64,000 nt of DNA from Tanytarsus gracilentus (taxonomy: Eukaryota > Arthropoda > Insecta > Diptera > Chironomidae): contig JAXRKN010000045.1 in the NCBI GenBank assembly GCA_038502055.1, forward strand, positions 4,300,501 through 4,364,500. The letters are read 5' to 3'. A model generated the notes under the pieces. It did no database searches. It saw only the letters and a program-made list of their open reading frames with translations, and had not been told where the DNA came from. Each line of letters starts with the position of its first letter. Within the stretch, counting starts at the first letter, position 1. Shown here one piece after another: positions 14,161 to 24,164 of the stretch. The position numbers and the translations under genes are program-made.

Positions 14161-14337
14161 TCAAAGAAGAACTCTTCGAACAGAAGAAAATAAATCACTT
14201 AATTGAATTCTTTCCGTCTTATCTTGAATACCAGAAAAAGTATTCAATCGTTTGATGGCATTGAAGGCGAGTCCCTGATGGTACGTACAATATAATAAGG
14301 AAAATAGACTGAGGATAAGAATGAAAAATTTCATCAT
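14161..14337 (-). CDS. candidate small secreted peptide (58 aa)
   Basis: I do not recognise this gene. From the ATG pair at 14337 the frame gives 58 residues. It opens with a strongly hydrophobic leader (MMKFFILILSLFSLLYC) typical of a signal peptide. A short polar part follows with one internal Lys-Arg (NAIKRLN) and one Arg-Arg (SVRRVLL), sites that prohormone convertases can use. An AATAAA on the same strand lies about 60 nt past the stop. The longer frame that starts at 14463 would bury the leader and is less likely. No homologue is known to me, and a chance open frame is quite possible in DNA this AT-rich. Confidence 0.25.
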   Translation of the reverse strand: MMKFFILILSLFSLLYCTYHQGLAFNAIKRLNTFSGIQDKTERIQLSDLFSSVRRVLL

Positions 14338-17076
14338 ATTGCAGAGGCATGGAGTAAAGAGTGACATGGTCAATTTTAATAAAAGAATTTCTTCTTCTTT
14401 TTTTAATATCACAAAATGGAATTTGCTTTCATCTTTATTGTTTGGCATCTGCATGATGGTCAAGGAAAGTTTACTTTTGAGTCGGTGAATAATTGAGAAG
14501 TTTTTTATTGGATTTTGATTGAAAATTGAATTGGTCGATAAAATTTATAAATATTTAATATTTTTAAGATGTTTTTTGAATCAAAAGTTGGATGATAAAT
14601 TTTAGCAAAAAAAATTAATTTAAAACTTTAAACTTCATTTCACAAATCACAATCAAAAAGTATCATTATTCAAAAGAATTTCAATTAATTTTATCAAATT
14701 TTCATTTTGCACAAAAATCTCAAATTAAGCCAACAGATGCATGCATTAGTGAGAGAGCAAATACATTTTGAATTTTATATGTGTCTCTCTCTTTATAAAA
14801 TGCTTCTTATCTTGCAAATTGAAAATTTTCCAAATGTCCTTCTGCACATTTTAGCTTTATATTTTGCCTCAATGTTCAATGCCTTTTCCGAATCAATTAA
14901 TTTAATTAAATCTGATGTCACATAAAATGAATTTAAGTTTTGGGGCAGAAGAGGAAATTTGAATCCTTGTTGAAATGAAATTTTCATGAAGGAGACGAAT
15001 TTTAAATGAAATAATTTCTGAATTGAGAGTACACAGGAAAGCTTTTATGCATGCAATCAATTTATGAGGAGCTCGAGAGTTGCAGAGAGAAATAATTGCA
15101 TCATATTGATATAAAGATGCTTGTTTGTGAACTTCTCGAGATTAAAATTATTCAGCAAATTAAAAACTTTTTTACTGCTGTAAAATTTTTAATGACATAA
15201 AATTGTGGCAACCCAACTAAGATATCTCTCTACGAAAAATAAAAAAAAACTCCCATCCATTATGTTGCGAGCTTACAATTTTTTAGTAAGAAAACTTTTA
15301 ATGAGGCTCACTTCAATTACATGAAAATGAGAGAGAGAAAGCCATTACTCAGTGGGTGGAATGCGGTTCAAAAGTTTCACATTTCTCATTTTTATTACTT
15401 TGATGGGGTCAGCACTCGCCCCACTGTGGTATGCCGTCGGGACGGTGATGAAGACGAAGTTTATTGTGAAGAGGATTTTACGTAATTTAAAATTTAACAA
15501 TGTGGAGGAATTTAGATTGAAGACACATTTCTAAAAAATCATAATAAAGTTTTTAAAATTTTAAATTATAAAACTTAAATTTTGCTATCAAAAAAAATTT
15601 AATAAAGTTCATTGAGTCAAGAGATTCAAACGTGCATAATGGAAAATAAAAAGTTTTTTAATTTCCTCTTATGCAAGAGAGATAATTATAATTGAAAAGC
15701 GAATCGTTGAAAATGCAAAAAAAAATTCTTAATTGTGTGAGATTTAAAATTTCCATTATGAGAATTTTCCAAGGCGACGACACGAGATAAAGGATGAAAA
15801 AATTTCGTGAACTATTTTTTCTATTTAAAACTAAAGCTATTGTGAAAAATTAATTTTCCACCCACTAACCATCCAGCTGCCACCCACTTTTCATTATGCT
15901 CAACGAAAAAAACTTTCGCTTAATGAATTTTTTATTCTAGAATTTAATTTCAGTGTGTTATGGTTGTCAGCAGAGTCAAGCTCAAGATGAGAAAATTTTT
16001 ATTACAAAACTTTTCTCTCTTTTTCCCACTTCTATAATATACCCACCATCTAATTTCGCGAACTCTGTAATTGAAGGGATTTACGGTGTGGTAGACAGTG
16101 ATATGCGTAGGAAGCGGGCAGATAGTGTGTAGAAGTAGTGAAAAATTTTAATTTTAAATTAATTCCTCAGTTTCGATATAAAACCCTTGATAAATAAATT
16201 TGAAAAAAAAAAATATTTAAAATTGTAATTATATAAAAAAATTTAAATCAATAAAGTGTAATAAAATATAAGGTAAGAAAAAAATTAAATTAAACATAAT
16301 ATTGTAAATTAAAGTAAAATATTTAATTTAGTGGAAAAATAAGCAAACGGACATTATTAGAGCTGATGGAAATGAATTTAAATTATTGAGGACGAGGAAA
16401 TTTAAGAAAACAATTGACACGATAAAAGCTGAAGACGAAAGAAGACAATAATAACACAGAATGGAGGACGAGTGAATAAAGTAAACTAAGAAAGAATTGG
16501 ACAGTATAATACGAATTTAAATTGGACGAAAAGAGGCTAAAAAATTCTTGACATGGAGTGGCGATTGATGAACTAATAAAAGGTGAAGTAAAAGTTGAAA
16601 AAAATTTGAACGAAAAAATTAAGATCTTTTAACATTTAATTTCTAGCAGGAAATGAGAAGAAGAGAAGAAAAGAAAGCAAATGAGACGGAAATCGAGAGA
16701 AATCAGTTCGTTGACGAGAAGGAAGAGGAATGCGTGGACGAGGACAAGGACGTGGCAAATAACGAGGTCGCTCCAATTCGAGACAAAAACAAAAACACGT
16801 CCATCTTCACCTTGGATAAATAAATAAAAATATGTATAAAATGAAAATAAAATAAATAACAGATTTATGAAAAAGACAAATATTTAAAATTAACAAAATA
16901 TAGAAACATAAACGGTTATAAAAATTTATAACGGCATATTAGAATTTGAATCTTGATGAGGGGCTCATAAAAATTAATAAAAGGTAAACAAAAACAAATA
17001 GAAAATTAAATGAACCAAACAAACTAAAGAAAATTAAAACATTTATATTTTGAAAGTTTGAATAGGAAAAATATTA
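14338..17076. other. non-coding stretch
   Basis: Apart from the purine-rich tract at 16270-16850 nothing convincing is present. The 60-codon frame at 15352-15534 has a short hydrophobic start but no supporting context. Confidence 0.4.
16270..16850 (+). other. purine-rich tract with short coding-like frames
   Basis: The plus strand here is unusually rich in A and G. It holds a 56-codon frame at 16653-16823 of charged residues, preceded by an acceptor-like TTTCTAG and followed at once by AATAAA. A second coding-like stretch (KQTDIIRADGNEFKLL, about 16343-16450) sits upstream but ends in a stop. This could be the remnant of a decayed gene or mobile element, or a non-coding RNA. I cannot assign a function. 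Confidence 0.25.
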
Positions 17077-17602
17077 AATAAAATAATTAAAAAATTTTTA
17101 AACCATTCTATTTAGTCATTTGAGGAAAAGTATAAAATAAAATAAAATCGTGAAAGACTGATTTTTGATATATTTTGTTTACCTTGAGTACATAAACAAA
17201 ATTTTGATATTTTTGCTGTATCGTGATATATTTTTAAAATGGTGTGATGTATACTTGAATGGAATGAAAATTGAATTAAAGAAAAATAAAGAAGTCGTTT
17301 AATATTAAACACAAAAAATAAAATTAAAAAATATATCTTAAAAAAAACTTGAATGCCATCAAAAATATACCCCCCCTTCTTTATTTTGTTCTTTATTCAT
17401 TTTCTTCCATTCAAGTATAATGCCCCTGTTTAAAATATATATCACGATACAGCAAATAATATCAAAATTTTTTTTGTACTAAGGGTAAACAAAATATATC
17501 AAAATATCAGTCTTTCTACTGATTTTATTTTATTTTATACTTTTCCGTGCGAAATGTACTAAATAGAAGTGGGTTTTAAAAATTTTTTTAATTATTTTAT
17601 TT
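17077..17602. repeat. 0.5 kb foldback element, copy A (diverged)
   Basis: Two arms of about 230 bp form an imperfect inverted repeat. The ends match as AAAAAATTTTTAAACC against GGTTTTAAAAATTTTTTT, and the arms share ATTTTATTTTATTTTATACTT near both ends and a CAAGTATA/TATACTTG pair near the centre. It resembles copy B at 29938-30470 in end sequence (CGTGCGAAAT next to an A/T-rich TAAAATAAAAT motif). No coding frame is present. Confidence 0.6.
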
Positions 17603-19018
17603 GTGTTGTTGCTACTCTTCATGTAACATTACTTAATGATGAGATGTTTGAGGCATCACGAGCGGCTGTGGTGGCAACAACAGCACAGCATTAAAATAAG
17701 AAACCATGTGCAAGGATGGAAAAAGTATAATTAAAATTTTAATGAGATTCAGGCGATGATGGAAGGATAAAAGTGTGAGTGAGGAGCATCAAGGATATGA
17801 AAATGTACCTAACGATGTTCACTCGCAAAAATTAATTAATTACGCCTTGCTGATGCAAACAAGAGTTGAGAAAGGAGTGAGAAAAAAATTAATTAAATCA
17901 CACATTGTAAGCGAAAGGATGGAGGTGACGCAGTTGTTGTCTAATGAACTTTTTATAAAATATTTTTAAACTAAATAAATTTTCAGCCAATTAAAATTCT
18001 ACATTCAAAAAGTTTAGCGGAAGAAGGGCTTAAAAATAAACTTTGAGATATTAAATTACATGAGAGCGAAACCTTTTATATTAATTAGCCGTCTCGAGGG
18101 TGCAAACACAATAAATATTAAGCAATTTGCTTCCTTTTTTGCTCATTCGCACAATATTCATCTAATTAAATGATGCCTTTACAGAACTGTAGATATAAAA
18201 ACAATTAAACGTTAATGCTGAAGGCGATGAAAATACAAAAAGGCAGAAACGAAGAAGAAGCCAAACTCATCATCTTATTTTCTCTCCTTAATTATGCCCC
18301 TTTTTTCTGTATCTCTAATGAAGAGAAAGCGAAAATTATTAATAGCAAGCAAAAAGTTGTTAATGAGAATGCTCTGCACACGTGAACTCACAGAGTGCGC
18401 AAAAAAATCAAATTAATCCCTCGATTTATGGGATTAAATCGATTGACGTCAAACAGTCTACAAGCGGTTTCTTTTGTTATCAACAAATTGTTGCTGGGGA
18501 TCAAATCAACCTGAATCATTTTCACTCAAGATAAACGTCGAACTGGTTGGTTTTAAGCATTTTAAAATTGTTATCTTGTTTTTCAATATTTTCGATTATT
18601 TAATAATTTGAAGTGGGTTTGAAGTGAGGACAAATGAATGAGTTGTTACTTTTCGAATGTCCGTGCAATTTTAATATTTTTGTTTAATTTTTTAATGTCA
18701 TTTTGTGAAAATGTGAAAAAATTTATATTTTTGACGAGTCATTGCATAAACTGACCTTGAAATTATATTTTTTTTATCAACAATAAAAATATTCAAGGGT
18801 TTCGTAATCAGTAAAATTGAACGTTGATTTATCTGTCTTAAAATTGTACTCAAGCAACAACATTTTTAAAAGCACAATTCGAGTACATTCTAAACTTAAC
18901 GATAAGAAGTTCTTAAAAGTATTTTGCAATATCAAATTTGGACATTGCAATCCCTCGACCTGCAAAATTTCAAATAAATTAACAAAAAAGTTATTTAAAT
19001 TTTTATAAAATTACAAAT
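17603..19018. other. non-coding stretch before the ML-gene cluster
   Basis: No gene is supported; the 60-64 codon frames here look like chance. A poly(A) signal for the first ML gene (TTTATT on the plus strand) lies at 19019-19024, at its right border. Confidence 0.4.
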
Positions 19019-19039
19019 TTTATTAGAATTTTTTTATAT

Positions 19040-19618
19040 TTAGTCTAATCTGCCGGTGACTTGGAAGCAGACAACATCAGCAGGCACTGGTGCAATTGCG
19101 GCCAACCAAACTAAATTAAGAAATTTAATTAATAAAATTTACTAAAATTTATTTCTCAAATTTACCTTCAAAGTTTGTGGTGGCAATTTGTGGAACGCCT
19201 GTTGATGGAATTGGAACATTCAAGTTGTAAGTTTCGGGGCGACCAGCAGCTGTTGGGCATCCAGGTGACATGCCAGCGCAAGCATTGTTAGAAGGAGGAG
19301 TGATTGGGATCGACTGCCATAAATTAGGTCCAGCTTGGAAACGAATGAAAGTTTCGATTGTTTGATGCGCTGCGGTTGGGGTGAAAGTAATTGTGGCAGT
19401 CAAAGCTGATCCTCTGGTGAAAACACAGTCAGTAGCTCCGCACAATGCACTTGTCACACTGTTTTTAATTTAAAAAAACTTAATTCACATTTTCACTTTT
19501 TAAAATAATTAAATTTAACTTACGCTGAAGGTGTTGGTGAGGCAATGTGGCATGGGCGAAAGAAAGCTGTTGCATTGCAGACGAACAACGCCAAAATAAT
19601 AACTGAAACTTGCTTCAT
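19040..19618 (-). CDS. NPC2-like ML-domain secreted protein A
   Basis: ML (MD-2-related lipid-recognition) proteins are small secreted beta-sandwich carriers for sterols and other lipids. Exons on the minus strand: 19618-19524, 19458-19166, 19110-19040 (459 nt, 152 aa). A signal peptide (MKQVSVIILALFVCNATA) precedes the mature domain. Six cysteines follow the NPC2 plan: RPC near the start, C-x4-C (CGATDC), C-x6-C (CAGMSPGC) and VVC near the C-terminus, expected to pair first-last, second-third and fourth-fifth. A GWxT-like core is replaced by ITFTPTAAH, shared by all cluster members. The last exon reads WLAAIAPVPADVVCFQV. A TATA box lies at 19692-19686, 68 nt before the ATG. The ligand cannot be predicted from sequence. 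Confidence 0.88.
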
Positions 19619-19685
19619 TTTTTCTTGCTGGAACCTTTATTTAAGTCAAACTTCAAACAGTAACTAATTTTGACAAAATCTTTGC

Positions 19686-19692
19686 TTTTATA
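19686..19692 (-). promoter_or_regulatory. TATA box of ML gene A
   Basis: TATAAAA on the minus strand, about 68 nt upstream of the ATG, leaving room for a 5' UTR of about 40 nt. Confidence 0.55.
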
Positions 19693-20238
19693 GTTGAAAA
19701 AAGATAAAAAATCAATTGATAAAAAAGTGAGGATTAGAGTGAGATAACAAAGACTATCAGAAATAACTAAGAGTTTTTAGTTGAGTTTATGATACGTCAA
19801 ACGGCTCAGTTGATAAGATCGTATTTTATTTGAACGCTCTTAAAAAATTTGAAGAGCATTCACAACAAAATATTTCAAGATAATCGACGTAAAATTTGTG
19901 AATGTTAATTTCAATAGAACTTTTTATAATTTTCTAGCATTGAAATTTAAGTCACTAGGTCTTTAAATTTTCAAATAGAGTTAGAATTTAAAACAAGGTT
20001 AATTCTTTTATATTTCAATATGTTTTTTAGAGTAACCAAAGATCTGCAGGACATTTTAAATGTTTGTCCATTAAATAATTTGTGGAAATAGAAATAAACA
20101 TTCAGTGCAATTTTTTTCAACTCAAAATAATTCCTGAAAAAATTAAAATAAATTCTGTTTCAAAATTTCATAAAGACAAAAATATTTTTTTTTTTAAATT
20201 TTTATTTTTTAAATCTTTTAAAATTAAATTTTTTTGAT

Positions 20239-20810
20239 TTACAAAACTGTTGCGGTAACTTGGAAGCAAACCACGTCAGCGGGTGTTGGTAGAATGGCGG
20301 CCAACCAGACTGAGGAAACAAAATTAAATTATTAAAGTCATAAATTTATTTTAAAAACTTACTTTCGAAATTAGCATTGGCAAAGAGAGTAGTGTCGGCT
20401 GGAATTGGGAGGTTGAGGGCTAAAGTTTGTGGTGCACCAGCAGTTGTTGGGCATCCAGGAGTCATTGACAAGCATGCATTACCAGCGCCGGGAGTTGTGA
20501 TTGGGATGTTGAGCCATGCACCACCTGGTGTTGGTTGAACGCGAAGGAACATTTCGACGGTTTGGTGAGCTGCTGTTGGTGTGAAGACAACTGAACCAGT
20601 CAAGCTACCACCACGAGTAACTGTGCACCCAGCATCAGTACATTGTGGGCTTACGACACTATTAATAATTTTTAATTTTAGAATGGAAAAAAATTAATGC
20701 ACTTTAAATTCTCACGAGGTTGGTGTTGGCTTGGCAATGTGGCATGGACGCCAGAAAGCAGACGCGTTACAGACGAACAACGCCAAGAAAATCGCTAAAA
20801 CTTGCTTCAT
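20239..20810 (-). CDS. NPC2-like ML-domain secreted protein B
   Basis: Exons on the minus strand: 20810-20716, 20658-20363, 20309-20239 (462 nt, 153 aa). The signal peptide MKQVLAIFLALFVCNASA is nearly identical to that of gene E. The mature domain has the six NPC2-type cysteines (RPC, CTDAGC, CLSMTPGC, VVC). Intron positions and phases match the other four genes. It is a close paralogue of A and E, so probably an extracellular lipid carrier. A TATA box (TATAAAA) sits at 20888-20882, about 72 nt before the ATG. Confidence 0.88.
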
Positions 20811-20881
20811 GTCTTCTAATTTTTAACCTTCACTCAAAGCTAAATCAAAACTTCTGGTGACGATCGTGAAACTTTTGCTTC

Positions 20882-20888
20882 TTTTATA
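20882..20888 (-). promoter_or_regulatory. TATA box of ML gene B
   Basis: TATAAAA on the minus strand about 72 nt upstream of the ATG, at nearly the same spacing as in gene A. Confidence 0.5.
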
Positions 20889-21327
20889 CTCAAAAAAGGT
20901 AAATCGATAAGAAAATTGAGCTGTGTTGGTCTTATTAAACTAATCTTAAAATGATAAAAAATTCAATAAGGAATTTTATTGAAAATATTTTTCAATTAGT
21001 GTTTGTTAAATAATTGATTAAAAAACAACAAATAGAAAATAATTATTTTTTAGTATTTTCGAACATCCGATATTTAAGTAACACATTTATTTCACTAATG
21101 CAACATTGTAGCGGAAAATCACAAGTGCAAAATTTATTTTATCACTGCACAGCTACCAAAATTTGAAGAGTTTTACAATCAGTTGATTGCTTTAATCTGC
21201 ACTCAATTTCACACCGGGAGAATTAATCAACAGCAATTGAGGAAATATCAAATTTTCTACGTTGCAGGTGAAAATAAAAAATAAATTCTAATATTTTTTA
21301 AAACTTTATTTTAGCTTTCATAAAATT

Positions 21328-22036
21328 TTAGGCTCGAACCAAATCAGCTGTAACTTGGAAGCAAGTCACCACACTCAATGCATTCATGTCGACCAAGTAA
21401 ACTAAAGGAAGAAAAATTAATTTGTAAAATTTTTTAAGGCTAGTTTAATAATTTTGAGGTTTGTTCAAAAATTACGTCACTCACTTTTATATAGATTTAA
21501 GAAAATGATAAAAAAATGTTAAAAAATTGTCAATCAATTAAAAAAATATGTGACGTAATTTACAAATTCCCCCTTAAAATATATTATTTTAAAAACTCAC
21601 ATTCCCATGATGTCGATGCAACTTCATCATAGGCCGGATTTATTGGAATGTTAATGTTCCATGTTTGTTGAACATTTGGTGTTGTTGGACAGCCGGGCGA
21701 CATAAAATCGCAAGCTATATTATTTGGTGACGAAACAGGAAAATCTCGCCAAGCTCCAGCAATGAAAACCTCAAGAAAAGCTTCAAGATTGCTGTGAGAT
21801 GCGGTTGGTGTAAATGTGACAGTTCCTTGAAGTGAGCTTCCGATTATAACTCGACAATTTGTGTCATCACAGTTTGGACTGACGACACTGTTTAAAATTA
21901 AAAATAATTTAATCATAAATTTAAATTAAAACAGATAAAGTTACTTAGTAGGTTGCGGATACCCCAAATGACATTGTCGGAAAAAGCACAAAGAGTTACA
22001 AACCAAAAGACTCAAAATGAATAAAGATTTCAACAT
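21328..22036 (-). CDS. NPC2-like ML-domain secreted protein C
   Basis: Exons on the minus strand: 22036-21945, 21887-21601, 21401-21328 (453 nt, 150 aa). A signal peptide (MLKSLFILSLLVCNSLC) is followed by FFRQCHLGYP and the remaining NPC2-type cysteines (CDDTNC, CDFMSPGC, VTC). It begins MLK like gene D, whereas A, B and E begin MKQV, suggesting two subgroups. Intron 2 carries a small inverted-repeat element (21451-21580). The expected role is the same as for its neighbours: secreted lipid binding. Confidence 0.87.
21451..21580. mobile_element. MITE-like element in intron 2 of ML gene C
   Basis: The ends are inverted copies. The left is ATTTTGAGGTTTGTTC and then AAAAATTACGTCAC; the right, reverse-complemented, is ATTTTAAGGGGGAATTTG and then TAAATTACGTCAC. 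It is about 130 bp with no coding frame. The ACGTCAC-containing ends resemble those of Tc1/mariner-derived MITEs, but that assignment is an inference. Confidence 0.55.
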
Positions 22037-22385
22037 TTTTTAGCTTCTTTTCCTTTTCGAATAACAAAATTCTCTGCTTGTGGTTGAGAATAAGTGGTTC
22101 AGTTTTATTAAATTTCTATAAATATTATCAAAATTTTGATAGAGACCAATTGAGAGGCTTTTTTAATCGAATCTTAAAGAGTTTAATAATTTAAAGTACA
22201 AGTTAAGATAATTGAAAAACGCTGCAAAAAAATATCAAATTTTCGTCACAAAATTATCAAATTGAGAAGGAAATTGCGTAAACGTACAAGATCGCAAAGT
22301 TGAGATAATAAATTCAGGAGGAAATTCCTGTAAGATAACAAAAAACTCTTTTTGATTTTTAATTCAAGAATTTATTTAAAAATAT

Positions 22386-22964
22386 CTAATTAATATCAGC
22401 ATCGACCTCAAAGCAAAGCACAACCTCCAATGCAGAAACGTCAACAACCAAAACTGTTTTAAATCAAAATATTTAAATAAAAATTTTAAAAATTAAAAAA
22501 ATTTACTTACATTCAACAACTGAACCCAAAAGTTGCATTGGAATTTCAGGAACTAGCACATCAAGATTCCAGCGATGTTCGGCATTTGGAACTGTTGGAC
22601 AAGTAACTTGAACTCCATCGCGATGCAAATCATTACAGGCATTATCATGAGGAGCGTCAACTGGAAGATCAATCCAAGCACCTTGATACAGTGCACGATT
22701 GAAAACTTCAAGAACGGCGTGAGCTCTTGCTGGAGTGAACCAAACTTGTCCGGTCAATCTTTGTCCTCTCGTGACGGAACATCCTGTCGCAGTGCAGAAC
22801 GGACTTTCAACTCTAGATTTAAAATTAAAATTAATTATTTTAATCAATTAAATAATTAAAATTTACCTTGATGGTGTTGGATATTGAGCAGCTTCATGAC
22901 ATTGCCTCCAGAATGCCTGAGAGCTTCCAATTAAAAGACAAGAAATTAGCAAGAGTTTCAACAT
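22386..22964 (-). CDS. NPC2-like ML-domain secreted protein D
   Basis: Exons on the minus strand: 22964-22867, 22812-22511, 22453-22386 (468 nt, 155 aa). The signal peptide is MLKLLLISCLLIGSSQA, then FWRQCHEA. It has the six cysteines, but the loop between the fourth and fifth is longer: 11 residues (CNDLHRDGVQVTC) instead of the 6 seen in A, B, C and E. It is the most diverged member. It is divergently oriented to gene E, with about 610 bp between the two start codons. A TATAAAT-like site lies near 23036-23030 on the minus strand. Confidence 0.87.
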
Positions 22965-23514
22965 TTTTATTTAGTTCTTCACTTTGCGATTTTTAAGCAA
23001 ACACTGGGAGGTAAAATTAGTTATCTCTGATTTATAAATGAATTTAATCATTTTTCTTTAAGGTTATCACTTCAGGGTTTTTTCTTTAATAAAATACAAA
23101 AAGTTAGTTACTTTTTAGAGCTCCAAAAATTTACTCGATAAATTTAATTTTCTTTTGTTAAATAAAGTTTTGTTACCTGTTCTTCAAATGCATCTTGACA
23201 GGATTTTCCCACTCGATATGATAAAAATGCTGTGAGATTTTAAGCTTTTCCAAAAACAAAAAAAATGTAATGGGTATTTTCTTCATTTTTCTGTCTGAAA
23301 ATTTTCACCTATAGGTTTAAAGAATTTTCAGTGAAAATGGCCGACATACGTGTACTTTTAGGTTTTCAATCCTGGATTTAAATTTAGCTAATATTTAAAT
23401 TTTTTTTCCCAGTTGCGCTCTAACACCCATTTAATTTATAAATTTATATCGCAATTTTTACGATCGGAAAGTTCTCAAACTGATAAAATAAAATAATCGA
23501 ATATTTTTCGCAAG

Positions 23515-23521
23515 TATAAAA
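23515..23521 (+). promoter_or_regulatory. TATA box of ML gene E
   Basis: TATAAAA 54 nt upstream of the ATG of gene E, in the region between divergent genes D and E. Confidence 0.55.
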
Positions 23522-23574
23522 ACTGCGATTTTATTAATTTTGCCACCAGTAAGAAGTTTGATTATAAAGCAATC

Positions 23575-24130
23575 ATGAAGCAAGTCTTGGCGATATTTTT
23601 GGCATTGTTCGTTTGTAACGCATCTGCTTTCTGGCGTCAATGCCACATTAGTTCACCATTGCCGAATTCGTGAGGAAAAAAATTCAAAAATAACTTTTAA
23701 ATAATTAAAATTTTCATAGCGTCTCGAGTCCCGCTTGCACTGATGCTGGCTGCACTGTCACAAGAGGAACAGCATTGACTGGCACAATCGTCTTCACACC
23801 AACAGCAAATCATCAAACAATCGAATTGCACGTTCGCTACCAAGCCGGTCCTGATTTATGGCAATCCATTCCAGTCTCTCCACCAGGAAATGACGCTTGT
23901 TTATCAATGACCCCTGGATGTCCAACAGTTGCTGGTGTACCTCAAACTTTGGAACTTAATCTTCCAGTTCCAGACATCGAAGTTCCAACCACAAACTTTG
24001 AATGTATGAAAATTTTAAATTCAATAATTTAAAACTAAATTTAATTTTAATTTCTTTAGTTTGGTTGGCCGCAATTGCACCGGTTCCCGCTGATGTTGCC
24101 TGCTGGCAATCAACAGCCACCATCGTTTAA
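23575..24130 (+). CDS. NPC2-like ML-domain secreted protein E
   Basis: This is the only plus-strand member of the cluster. Exons: 23575-23669, 23720-24003, 24060-24130 (450 nt, 149 aa, the usual NPC2 length). The signal peptide is MKQVLAIFLALFVCNASA. The six cysteines are in RQC, CTDAGC, CLSMTPGC and VAC; the last exon reads WLAAIAPVPADVACWQ. Its sequence is closest to A and B although D lies between them, so a local inversion after duplication is likely. An AATAAA lies at 24159-24164. It is probably a secreted lipid-binding protein. Confidence 0.9.
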
Positions 24131-24164
24131 ATTAATGATATTTGTATGTGATTACAAAAATAAA

